From Candidatus Woesearchaeota archaeon (GTDB taxonomy: Archaea > Nanobdellota > Nanobdellia > Woesearchaeales > 21-14-0-10-32-9), in assembly GCA_003560545.1 (NCBI GenBank), contig PWLK01000016.1, positions 1-14,654 on the forward strand: 14,654 nt of DNA, written 5' to 3'. The position numbers were made by a program, and so were the translations under genes. Shown here piece by piece: positions 1-7,541 of this stretch (positions are counted from its first letter, which is position 1; each line of letters opens with the position of its first letter). The notes beneath the pieces are model-generated. The model did not search any database and was not told where the DNA came from. It saw nothing but the letters and a program-made list of their open reading frames with translations.

Positions 1-2
1 CA

Positions 3-1547
3 GCCGAGCGCTTCGACGAGGCCTTCCCGTACGGCCGTCGGCCGAAGGTCGAGTTGTTGTGGCGTTTGGGTGTGCCGGGACCGTGGAACCGTTGGAACGA
101 CGATCCTTGGGACCAGCCGCGAAACCAGCCGTCGACCGAGGCCGGAGCGTTCGGCGTGGCGGGCTGGGTCGCCCGGCTGGCGTCGGGTGCGGCGCATCTC
201 GAGCGCGCGACCACCGAGAGCTTCAAGAACCGCGGGCGCGTCCGCCAGGACGCGATCATCAGCACCATCGACCGCATCGACCGCCGTGTCCACGGTGTTC
301 CAGCCGACGCCGACCCGGACGGACTCGGGCTCGTCGCCTTCGAGCCCGCTGCCATCGTCGCAGCGCGCGCGTCGTACGCGGCAGGTACCCCCGCTCCCGT
401 CCTGGAGCGTCTGCTCGCCGACGCGGCCGAGGCGGCGCGGCGCGGGCCGTACTCGGTCGTCGACAAGACGACGCTGCCGCCCTCGGGTGATCGGCACGAC
501 TACTGGCACCCTGCCCCGTACTGGTGGCCGACCCCCGCCACGCGTGACGGCTTGCCGTACGTGAGGCGCGATGGCGAGCGCGTCCCGGGGACGCGCATGT
601 ACGAGCCCGACAGCGACCGCTACGACCGGACCCGGCTGCAGCGGTGCCTCGACGACACCACCGCGCTCGCCCTCGCGGGCACGATCGCAGGGCGCGACGA
701 CCACCTCGAGCGGGCCGCCCTGCTCGTGCGACGCTGGTTCCTCGATCCGTCGACGCGGATGCACCCCCACCTGCGCTACGCACAGGTGCGCATGGGCCAT
801 CGCGGTAACGAAGGCACCAGCTTCGGAATCATCGAGATGAAGGACCTGTATTACGCGCTCGATGCCGTACGGATCCTCGAGCGGAGCGGCGCCCTCACCG
901 AGCAGGACATGGTCGGCATGCGGGAATGGCTGGCACGGTACCTGGCGTGGCTCCAGACGAGTCCGCAGGGTGTCAGCGAGCGGTTGGCGCCGAACAACCA
1001 CGGCATCTACTACGACCTCCACACGGCCGCGGTCATCGCGTTCCTTGGCGACGAGACGGCGCTCCGCGACGTGCTCTTGCGGGCCGAGGGCCGCCTCCAC
1101 GGCCACTTCGATCGCCACGGCGATCAGCCCCACGAGCGCGAGCGACCCATCGCGGCGCACTACTACCTCTTCAACCTGCAGGGCTGGCTCCACCTCCTGC
1201 AGCTCGGTGCGCGCTACGGGTTCGTGCCCTCGCGCTTCGACGTCGCCCCGTACGACCACCTCGAGCGCGGCGTGCGTCGCCTGTTCGACATCGCCGGTCC
1301 GGGCTGGCCGTACGCTCAGCAGGAGGACGTGGACTGGGAGCGGCTCGGTCCGCTGGCGTCGACGGCGATCCGCGTCGGGCTCGGCGACCACGTCGGCGAG
1401 CGGTGGCGTTCGCTCGATCGTGAGGCCTGGCTCGCCGCGACCGAGCGCTTCGACCCACACGACGGCGTGATGCCGTACTGGAACCTCGCGTGGTACGTGG
1501 CGCCGGTGCGTCGCGGCAGCGGTACGAACGGGCCGGACGGTCGCTGA
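3..1547 (+). CDS. Alginate-lyase family protein (PL5-like, PF05426), 5' end outside window
   Basis: Likely cleaves a uronate-containing polysaccharide by beta-elimination; the substrate cannot be read from sequence. Counting from the first possible start (TTG at 54), residues about 93-420 match the alginate-lyase fold: a GPYSVVDK segment leads into YWHPAPYWWP at 150, then DGLPYVRRDGE. NNHG at 314-317 sits where PL5 enzymes carry the catalytic Asn-His pair, and RPIAAHYYLFN at 364-374 supplies candidate catalytic Arg and Tyr. The frame stays open to the left edge, so the gene probably begins upstream; TTG 54 has no convincing ribosome site. The first ~90 residues are an unrecognised extension where a signal peptide would be expected, and none is visible, so location is uncertain. 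The TGA overlaps the next ATG by one base. Such lyases in polysaccharide loci usually trim, release or recycle the polymer (family knowledge). Fold assignment is fairly sure, substrate is not. Confidence 0.8.
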   Translation, partial: AERFDEAFPYGRRPKVELLWRLGVPGPWNRWNDDPWDQPRNQPSTEAGAFGVAGWVARLASGAAHLERATTESFKNRGRVRQDAIISTIDRIDRRVHGVPADADPDGLGLVAFEPAAIVAARASYAAGTPAPVLERLLADAAEAARRGPYSVVDKTTLPPSGDRHDYWHPAPYWWPTPATRDGLPYVRRDGERVPGTRMYEPDSDRYDRTRLQRCLDDTTALALAGTIAGRDDHLERAALLVRRWFLDPSTRMHPHLRYAQVRMGHRGNEGTSFGIIEMKDLYYALDAVRILERSGALTEQDMVGMREWLARYLAWLQTSPQGVSERLAPNNHGIYYDLHTAAVIAFLGDETALRDVLLRAEGRLHGHFDRHGDQPHERERPIAAHYYLFNLQGWLHLLQLGARYGFVPSRFDVAPYDHLERGVRRLFDIAGPGWPYAQQEDVDWERLGPLASTAIRVGLGDHVGERWRSLDREAWLAATERFDPHDGVMPYWNLAWYVAPVRRGSGTNGPDGR

Positions 1548-2140
1548 TGCTTCGCCGGATGCGTGTGCGATCGAGGAAGGCCACTCGACACTGGTTCGCT
1601 GGCCTCGTGGTGTGTGCGATCGCGGTGAACGCCATGCAGTTCGGCGCCATCGAGGATGCGGCGAGACATAACTACCGTGCCCTGTACCGGTATGAGACGT
1701 ACGACCTGTTCGACATCGCCATCGCCAGGGATCTCGCAGCGCGTCGCAACGTCGGCCCGTACGTCTACTTCGGTCGCCTCTTTCCCGGGTCGGTCGTCAC
1801 GTATCCCACGAGCGGGGTCGACATCTGGTTCGATTTCGCGCCCAGCATGCGTACCTTCGGAAGAGCTTCGGAGCTTCGGCGCGTGGACTACGACCCTACC
1901 GCTCTCGTGCGGGTCCCCGACCTGGGCGCGTACCGCACTCCAGCTTCAGCCTTCGCGCCAAGGAGTGGTGTGGTCACGACCGTTCTCGACGAGCGGGTCG
2001 GGTACTACGCTTCGGCGCCGAGTGCACGTGAGTTCATCGTCGTCACGCCCGATGGACCTCCTCAGCGCGAGGGTCACATCGCGTTCGTCGATGTCGCGCT
2101 CCTCGACGCTCAGACACGCACGACGTTGGGGATGCCGTGA
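1547..2140 (+). CDS. Small membrane-anchored protein of unknown function
   Basis: I do not recognise this 197-residue protein. It starts with a strongly basic stretch (residues 1-14, rich in Arg and Lys) followed by one hydrophobic segment at about 15-34, so it is probably a signal-anchored protein with the rest outside the membrane. The outside part is rich in Tyr, Arg and Asp (for example YRYETYDLFDIAIARDLAAR) and has no known catalytic motif or cysteine pattern. I chose ATG 1547, which overlaps the previous stop as TGATG; an in-frame start at 1490 would lie inside the lyase gene. Its stop overlaps the next start as GTGA. Being coupled to the multipass protein downstream, it may be an extracytoplasmic partner of that protein (inference). 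Composition is less GC-extreme than genes on the right of the window. Confidence 0.7.
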   Translation: MLRRMRVRSRKATRHWFAGLVVCAIAVNAMQFGAIEDAARHNYRALYRYETYDLFDIAIARDLAARRNVGPYVYFGRLFPGSVVTYPTSGVDIWFDFAPSMRTFGRASELRRVDYDPTALVRVPDLGAYRTPASAFAPRSGVVTTVLDERVGYYASAPSAREFIVVTPDGPPQREGHIAFVDVALLDAQTRTTLGMP

Positions 2141-3606
2141 GCGAGTTCGTCGTCATCGTGCTCGTGCATCTCAGCGGCTGGGCGCTCCTTCGCGCCCTCG
2201 GTCTGCGCGACTGGGGCGCGGTGCCGCTGGGCTTCATCGCCGGCGTCTTCGGCGTCATCGTGCTGACCTTCGCCTTCGTGGTGGCAGGTGCAGACACCAC
2301 ACCATCGTCGGTGCTGACCGCGCTCGCGCTCGTTGGCGGCGTCGCGCTCGTGCTGCAGCGGCGGGTGCTCGATGCCGCGGCGTACCTCACCGTTGCTGCG
2401 ACTTCGGTCGGGCTCGTAGGCGCCGTGGTCGTCCTACGTGAGGCGCACGTGGTCTCGTACCACATCGACAGCTTCCGCTACCTCATGTCGGCCACGTTGC
2501 TCGCCAGCAACACCTTCGGTGAGTTCGCGACGGCCAACCTCCTCACCAAGCGCATGTTGGTGACCCCGGCGATGCACTCGCTGGCGCACGCCTACGGCGA
2601 GCACTACGTGCGCTCACTGACGCCGCTGCTCGCGATCGCCTGTCTGGGGGCGCTGACGTACGTCCTGGTCACATATCATAGCCGTGCGGCCACCAGGCGC
2701 CCCGTTGCGATCGCCTGGCTCGCCGGTGTGCTCGCTGCGGCGCTACTGCTGTCGATCAACCGATACGTGTTTCACGCTGTCTACATCAACGCGCATCTGA
2801 CGGTCGGCGCTGCGCTGCTCATGACGGCTGCCGGGGGGCTACTGCTCGTCGGGCAGCGCCTCACGCGTCACGAGCGGCCAGCCGTGACCGTGCTCGTCGC
2901 GCTCTCGCTGGCCGTGACGATCGTTGGTCGACCCGAAGGGTTCCTGTTCGCGGGTATAGCGTTGTTACCGATCGTGTTGGCGCGGGAAGTGACGTTGCGC
3001 GAGCGCGCGCTGCTGACCATCGTGTATGGAGCGTCCATGCTCGGCTGGCACGGATACGTCTGGCTGACGCTCGGTTCGCGAGCAACGCTCGAGTCGATTG
3101 GACCTGCTGTGCTCGGCGCGCTCGTTCTGCTCGCCGCACCCCTGCACACCCTGCCTGGGCTGACGACCGCACGGCGGGTGCTGCTCACCGTGGTGTTCCT
3201 AGCCCTGACCGTGACGTTCAGCGGCTTCTCCGTCTTGCGCTTCGATCCCCTGCAGCGAAGCCTCGTTGCCACCTACCAGAACGTCGTCGCAGGCGCCGGC
3301 GGATGGGGCCTCTCGCTCTTGATGCTCGCACCGTTAGCCGTCGTCGCGGGCACGGTTGCGCTGCGCCGCGAGCCGAGCGCAGACGTCGTCTGGTACCCCC
3401 TTGCATCATCGCCACTGTTGTTCTTCCTCCTCGTGTTCTTGCGCGAAGGCGCGTTTCGGGTCGGCGACGGTGACTCCCTGAACCGCATGCTCATCCAGGT
3501 CGTTCCGCTCGCGGTGCTCCTCGTCGGCATCGGGATCGGTGCGACGCGCACGCCAGGCTTGGCGGACGCTGCGGAGGGGTCGTTCAAAGGGGAGGCGGAC
3601 GCGTGA
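2137..3606 (+). CDS. Multipass membrane protein, GT-C-like glycosyltransferase or Wzy-like polymerase
   Basis: A 489-residue integral membrane protein with roughly ten to twelve hydrophobic segments. HIDSFRY at 109-115 lies just after an early membrane segment, where GT-C enzymes often place their catalytic acidic residue in the first outer loop. RPEG at 265-268 and DGDSLNRM at 444-451, the latter just before the last membrane segment, resemble GT-C features. It lacks a recognisable large soluble C-terminal domain. Starts at GTG 2137 (GTGA overlap with the previous stop) and ends in another GTGA overlap with a DPM1/GtrB-like transferase. That coupling fits a GT-C enzyme using a polyprenyl-phosphate sugar made by its neighbour (inference). 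The alternative is a Wzy-type repeat-unit polymerase, for which no other candidate exists in the window. Family membership is not certain; membrane topology is. Confidence 0.75.
   Translation: MSEFVVIVLVHLSGWALLRALGLRDWGAVPLGFIAGVFGVIVLTFAFVVAGADTTPSSVLTALALVGGVALVLQRRVLDAAAYLTVAATSVGLVGAVVVLREAHVVSYHIDSFRYLMSATLLASNTFGEFATANLLTKRMLVTPAMHSLAHAYGEHYVRSLTPLLAIACLGALTYVLVTYHSRAATRRPVAIAWLAGVLAAALLLSINRYVFHAVYINAHLTVGAALLMTAAGGLLLVGQRLTRHERPAVTVLVALSLAVTIVGRPEGFLFAGIALLPIVLAREVTLRERALLTIVYGASMLGWHGYVWLTLGSRATLESIGPAVLGALVLLAAPLHTLPGLTTARRVLLTVVFLALTVTFSGFSVLRFDPLQRSLVATYQNVVAGAGGWGLSLLMLAPLAVVAGTVALRREPSADVVWYPLASSPLLFFLLVFLREGAFRVGDGDSLNRMLIQVVPLAVLLVGIGIGATRTPGLADAAEGSFKGEADA
3591..3595 (+). 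promoter_or_regulatory. Ribosome binding site GGAGG for the GTG start at 3603
   Basis: GGAGG lies seven bases before GTG 3603, inside the end of the upstream membrane-protein gene. It is the clearest Shine-Dalgarno match in the plus-strand run and supports the GTG start that overlaps the upstream TGA as GTGA. Confidence 0.75.
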
Positions 3607-4604
3607 AGCTCATCATCCAGATCCCCTGCTACAACGAGGCCGACACCCTCGGCGTGGCGCTCGGCGCGTTGCCCCGCGAGGTGCCCGGCTTCGACGTCGT
3701 GGAGTGGTTGATCGTGGACGATGGCAGCACCGACACCACCGTCGACGTCGCGCGTGCGCACGGTGTCGACCACGTCGTGCGGCATACCAGAAACAAGGGC
3801 CTGGCGCGGGCCTTCATGACCGGCATCGATGCAGGTCTCAGGCTCGGCGCCGACGTGATCGTGAACACCGACGCCGACAACCAGTACCACGCCGGCGACA
3901 TCCCGGCTCTCACCGAGCCGATCCTCGCGGGCCGTGCCGAGATGGTGATCGGCGCGCGCCCGATCGCATCGATCGAGCACTTCTCGCCGGTGAAACGCGC
4001 GCTGCAGCGCTTGGGTAGCTGGGTGGTCCGTGCCGCAAGCGGTACCGCCGTTCCCGATGCGCCGAGCGGCTTTCGGGCCATCAGCCGAGCGGCCGCGCGT
4101 CGCCTGGTGGTGTTCAACGACTACACCTACACGTTGGAGACCATCATCCAAGCCGGGCAGCGCGACATCGCGGTCGAGTCGGTGCCGGTGCGCGTCAACG
4201 ACGATTTGCGGCCGTCCCGCCTGGTGAAGAGCATCCCTTCGTACGTGCGGAGGAGTGTCGTCACGATCGTTCGCATCTTCGTCGTCTATCGTCCCTTTCG
4301 CTTCTTCGCCACCATCGGCGCGCTCCTGCTCGGCACGGGCGTCCTGCTCGGGATCCGCTTCCTTTGGCTCAGCGCCACGGGGCGTTCGGGCGGGAACGTC
4401 CAGTCGTTGATCCTGGCTGGGGCATTGCTCGTCATGGGTTTCCAGACGGTTCTGGTGGCGTTCCTGGCCGACTTGATCTCGGCCAACCGGAAGCTCCTCG
4501 AAGAGCTCCGTGCGGACCGCGCGATCGATGGCGGCACGTCCGCTGAGCGTGCGGACCGTGCGGCGCCAGGCGTGCGCGCAGGGGGCGAGGGACCGGGGAC
4601 GTGA
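3603..4604 (+). CDS. GT2 glycosyltransferase, DPM1/GtrB-like with two C-terminal membrane segments
   Basis: A 333-residue family 2 transferase resembling dolichyl/polyprenyl-phosphate sugar synthases. PCYNEA at 8-13 and VDDGSTD at 38-44 form the nucleotide-sugar binding start of the GT-A fold; NTDADNQY at 88-95 contains the metal-binding DXD (D90, D92); APSGFRA follows in the middle. Two hydrophobic segments at about 237-263 and 270-297 anchor it, followed by a charged, Ala/Gly/Arg-rich tail of about 35 residues. Family members transfer a sugar from a nucleotide donor to polyprenyl phosphate on the cytoplasmic face; donor and sugar are unknown here. GTG 3603 has a good ribosome site and a GTGA overlap with the upstream membrane protein, suggesting it feeds that protein with lipid-linked sugar (inference). 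It could instead add a sugar directly to the repeat unit. Confidence 0.88.
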   Translation: MKLIIQIPCYNEADTLGVALGALPREVPGFDVVEWLIVDDGSTDTTVDVARAHGVDHVVRHTRNKGLARAFMTGIDAGLRLGADVIVNTDADNQYHAGDIPALTEPILAGRAEMVIGARPIASIEHFSPVKRALQRLGSWVVRAASGTAVPDAPSGFRAISRAAARRLVVFNDYTYTLETIIQAGQRDIAVESVPVRVNDDLRPSRLVKSIPSYVRRSVVTIVRIFVVYRPFRFFATIGALLLGTGVLLGIRFLWLSATGRSGGNVQSLILAGALLVMGFQTVLVAFLADLISANRKLLEELRADRAIDGGTSAERADRAAPGVRAGGEGPGT

Positions 4605-5452
4605 GCGGCGCGTCGCTGGTTCACCGCGTCGGTGACGCGTCGCGCCGCCTGCGCGTCCATGCTAGTGCCAGCGGTATCCGTGGTCGTCGACGAGGGCACG
4701 GACTCCCCGTTCCCCTCTACGTCAGCGTGACGTCCTACCCACGGCGCTACCCGGTGTTGGCGATCACGCTCCGGTCGCTCCTCGTGCAGTCGTTGCGACC
4801 CGACGGCGTGCTGTTGTGGGTGACGGACGAGGAACGCAACGCCCTACCCAGCGACGTGTTGCGGCTCGAGCGCCATGGCCTCACGATTCGTTCGGGCGGC
4901 GCGGACCTACGCTCCTACGCCAAGCTCGTCTTCACGCTGGAGGCGCATCCCGAGGCCGTCGTCGTGACGGCCGACGACGACACGTACTACTGGCGGCGCT
5001 GGCTCGAGTCGCTGGTCGCAGCGCACCGACGCGAACCCCGTTCGATCTGGAGCCACCGGGCGCACTGGATCACCGTGGAGCCGAACGGATCACCCAGGCC
5101 GTACGCGTGCTGGGAGCACCGCACCGCGCGCGTCGATGGCGACCGGCTGTTCCCAACCGGCGTTGGAGGCGTGTTGTACCCGCCTGGTGCGTTGCACCCG
5201 GACGCCCTCGACCGCGACGCGTTCCTCCGGCTCGCTCCGCAGGCCGACGACCTCTGGTTCTACTGGCAGGCCAAGCGGGGGGGTACGCCGGCGCGGCGCC
5301 TACCGACACGGCGTCCGCTGCGAACCTGGATCGGTGCCTCACCCGGCTTGGCGGAGGGCAACGTGGGACGCGCGCAGAACGACGCGCAGCTTGCGGCCCT
5401 CGTCGCGGCGTACGGCCTGCCCTGGCACGCCGAGGTCCCGCCGCGCCCATGA
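4601..5452 (+). CDS. Putative glycosyltransferase of an uncommon GT-A-like type
   Basis: A 283-residue soluble protein that reads like a GT-A glycosyltransferase but not like ordinary GT2. After a basic 35-residue N-terminus, SVTSYPRRY at 42-50 and TLRSLLVQSLRPD at 56-68 mimic the opening of GT2 folds; DLRSYAKL (102-109) and TADDDTYYWRRW (123-134) supply a candidate acidic metal site; SHRAHWI (151-157), PTGVGGVLYPPGAL (185-198) and ADDLWFYWQA (215-224) look like conserved acceptor-side blocks. I recall similar proteins beside bacterial capsule genes, usually annotated only as hypothetical or glycosyltransferase. The GTG start overlaps the previous stop as GTGA, with GAGGGA eight bases upstream; its own stop overlaps the flippase start as ATGA. 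Role in building the repeat unit is inferred from motifs and context; donor and acceptor are unknown. Confidence 0.75.
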   Translation: MSGASLVHRVGDASRRLRVHASASGIRGRRRGHGLPVPLYVSVTSYPRRYPVLAITLRSLLVQSLRPDGVLLWVTDEERNALPSDVLRLERHGLTIRSGGADLRSYAKLVFTLEAHPEAVVVTADDDTYYWRRWLESLVAAHRREPRSIWSHRAHWITVEPNGSPRPYACWEHRTARVDGDRLFPTGVGGVLYPPGALHPDALDRDAFLRLAPQADDLWFYWQAKRGGTPARRLPTRRPLRTWIGASPGLAEGNVGRAQNDAQLAALVAAYGLPWHAEVPPRP

Positions 5453-6813
5453 AGGTCCGGCCGCCGGCTCCAGGAGGTCCGGACGGCGACGGCCGAAGAT
5501 CCTCCGGGCTCTGGTCCGCGATCGGTTTGAGCGTCATCGGTCGGTACGGGGCGTACGCCGCCAACATGGTGACGCTGATGGTGTTGGCGCGGCTGTTCGC
5601 GCCGGAGCACTTCGGTGTCATCGCGGCCGTCCAGGTCGCGTACACCTTCGGCATGATCCTGGCGGAGTCGGGCCTCGGTCCTGCCGTCGTGAACCTCGAG
5701 CGCTTGTCGCCTCGCGATCGCGATGGGGTCTACAGCGTGACCGTCCTGCTCGGCATCGCTGCGGCAGCGCTGCTGTACCTGGCGACACCCGGTTTCGTCG
5801 CGTTCTATGGCGAAGAGCGCCTCGCCATCGTGACGCCGTTCGTTGCGTTCGCGCTGGCCTTCGCCGGCGCCTCGATCATGCCCGTGGCCCAGCTGCAGCG
5901 CGAGCGGCGCTTCATCGTGATCGGTGCCTCCGAGGCGATGGCCGAGATCGTGTCGAGTGGGGCGAGCGTCGTTCTCTTGATCACGGGGGGCGATCCGATC
6001 GTTGCGTTGGCGATCCGGATGCCGCTGCGCATGTTCCTTCGGTGGTTCGGCACGTACGTCGCGTCGGCGTCGACGGCGTTCGGGCGACCTCGGCTCGGAA
6101 CGCACCTCGGTGCCGTGCGACCGATGCTGGGGTTCTCGCTGCACCAGTTCGGGTTCAGTGTCGTGAACTTCTTCGCCCGCAACCTCGACCAGATCCTGGT
6201 GGGTCGCCTGCTCGGGGCGACCGCCCTCGGCGTGTACGAGCGCACCTACCAGTTGATGCGCTACCCGTTACTGCTCATGACCTTGGCCATGGCCCCCGCC
6301 ATTCAGCCTGTCGTACGCACGCTGCGCGACGATCCGGCCGAGGTCGTGCGCCTCCACGTGCAGTTGACGCGCTTCCTCGCGTGGGGCGGCGTCGTCGCCT
6401 CCGCGGTCGCGGTGCTCGGAGCCGAGGTCATCGTTTCGGTCGTCCTCGGGCCGGCGTGGGGCGACGTGGTGGGTGTGCTTCGCGTGCTCGGAGTCGCGAT
6501 CGCGGTGCAGGTGGTCACGTCTTCGTCCGGGGCGTTCTTCCAAGCCTTCGGCAACACGCGGCTGATGTTCTTCGACGGCATCGCTTCCACGGTGGTGATG
6601 ATCGCCGCGATGGTCCTGGGCTTGCGCGACGGTTCGCTCGAGCAGCTCGCAGCAGCCCTCGCCGTCGCGTTCCACCTCAACGCCGCCAAAACCTTCTGGT
6701 TGCTCTACCGTCACGTCTTCCGAGCCAGCCCGCGGCCCTTCTTCGCGAGCATGACCGTACCGCTGTTGCTCATCGCGCTGCTTGCGGTCTCGGCGGGTAG
6801 GCTGACGTCATGA
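5449..6813 (+). CDS. Wzx/PST-family oligosaccharide flippase
   Basis: A 454-residue polytopic membrane protein of the polysaccharide transport (MOP superfamily) type, expected to move undecaprenyl-linked repeat units from the cytoplasmic to the outer face. The N-terminal block (about residues 20-75) has the typical LARLFAPEHFGVIA and ESGLGPAVV pattern, and NFFARNLDQILVGRLLGATA starting at 240, followed by LGVYERTYQLMRYP, is the family hallmark. About twelve hydrophobic segments follow through to the C-terminus. I chose ATG 5449, which overlaps the upstream stop as ATGA; the same frame is open much further upstream but lies inside the previous gene. Length is near the usual 450-490. It is the only flippase seen and ties this locus to a Wzx-dependent pathway. 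Confidence 0.92.
   Translation: MKVRPPAPGGPDGDGRRSSGLWSAIGLSVIGRYGAYAANMVTLMVLARLFAPEHFGVIAAVQVAYTFGMILAESGLGPAVVNLERLSPRDRDGVYSVTVLLGIAAAALLYLATPGFVAFYGEERLAIVTPFVAFALAFAGASIMPVAQLQRERRFIVIGASEAMAEIVSSGASVVLLITGGDPIVALAIRMPLRMFLRWFGTYVASASTAFGRPRLGTHLGAVRPMLGFSLHQFGFSVVNFFARNLDQILVGRLLGATALGVYERTYQLMRYPLLLMTLAMAPAIQPVVRTLRDDPAEVVRLHVQLTRFLAWGGVVASAVAVLGAEVIVSVVLGPAWGDVVGVLRVLGVAIAVQVVTSSSGAFFQAFGNTRLMFFDGIASTVVMIAAMVLGLRDGSLEQLAAALAVAFHLNAAKTFWLLYRHVFRASPRPFFASMTVPLLLIALLAVSAGRLTS
6798..6803 (+). promoter_or_regulatory. Candidate -10 box TAGGCT for leaderless start at 6810
   Basis: TAGGCT followed by six bases and then ATG 6810 matches the TANNNT-to-start spacing typical of leaderless actinomycete transcripts. 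It lies in the last codons of the flippase gene. The ten bases GGTAGGCTGA here (6796-6805) recur at 9763-9772 before another start. No good -35 is visible, and the AGG could alternatively be a weak ribosome site, so this is a candidate internal promoter only. Confidence 0.4.
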
Positions 6814-7541
6814 CGGCTGGACCGACGACGGTGGTCTACACGTGCATCACGGGTGGGTACGACACCTTGCGGTCTCCGAGCGTGGTCGATCCGGGCCTCC
6901 ACTACGTCGCGTTCGTCACCCGCGACCAGCCCGGCGCAGGGGTGTGGGAACTGCGGCACATCGACATCGATGCGCGCCTCGGTCCGGTGAAGACGGCCCG
7001 ACGTGCGAAAGTCCTCGCGCACGAGGTGCTTTCCGAGTTCGATCGCAGCATCTGGATCGACGGCAACATCGACGTCCACGGAGACGCGCTTGCACCGTTC
7101 GAGCGTTGGCCGGGGGAGCCGCTCCTCGCGTTCCGGCATCCCAAACGTCGTTGCACCTACGACGAGGGACGCGCCGTCGTGGCCCTCGGTAAGGAGACGC
7201 GCGAGGTCGTCGAGCGGCAACTCGAGCGCTATCGCGTCGAGGGTTACCCACGTGGGCGCGGGATGATCGAGTCGAACGTGCTCCTACGCGATCACCGAGA
7301 CCAGGACGTGCGCCGCCTCATGGAGCGTTGGTGGTTCGAGATCGAGCATGGCAGCGCACGCGATCAGCTCAGCTTCGATTACAGCGCGTGGGCGACGGGC
7401 GTCGCGTACGCGACGATGGGCGAGAGCCACAGCCGCGGTGCGAGCGACGCGTTCCGCATGCGCAGTGGCCATTCGCGCCGCCGCAGTTGGCGCGAGCGGG
7501 TCCGTCGCCTGCTCGCGAAGCTGCGCGACCCCTCCCTATGA
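6810..7541 (+). CDS. DUF616 (TOD1/MUCI70-like) putative glycosyltransferase
   Basis: A 243-residue soluble protein with the full DUF616 pattern: YTCITGGYD at 10-18, RRAKVLAHE at 64-72, SIWIDGNI at 80-87 (candidate acidic catalytic/metal site), HPKRRCTYDE at 110-119, GMIESNVLLRDH at 151-162 and the block ending SARDQLSFDY at 182-191. The domain is known from plant Golgi proteins such as TOD1 and MUCI70, which act in pectin/cell-wall glycan synthesis, and occurs in bacterial polysaccharide loci; activity in bacteria is mostly inferred. The C-terminal 45 residues are Arg-rich and may contact membrane or lipid-linked substrate. ATG 6810 overlaps the flippase stop as ATGA. A TAGGCT box six bases upstream may give it its own leaderless transcript. 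Here it probably adds one sugar to the repeat unit (inference). Confidence 0.82.
   Translation: MTAGPTTVVYTCITGGYDTLRSPSVVDPGLHYVAFVTRDQPGAGVWELRHIDIDARLGPVKTARRAKVLAHEVLSEFDRSIWIDGNIDVHGDALAPFERWPGEPLLAFRHPKRRCTYDEGRAVVALGKETREVVERQLERYRVEGYPRGRGMIESNVLLRDHRDQDVRRLMERWWFEIEHGSARDQLSFDYSAWATGVAYATMGESHSRGASDAFRMRSGHSRRRSWRERVRRLLAKLRDPSL

Noticed and set aside
3273..4151. A 292-residue minus-strand open frame opposite the DPM1-like gene
   Set aside because: Rich in His, Asp and Val with no family pattern; it shadows codons of the plus-strand GT2.
4816..5448. Upstream extension of the flippase frame
   Set aside because: It is open by chance inside the previous gene and encodes Arg-rich noise; the flippase begins at ATG 5449 with an ATGA overlap.
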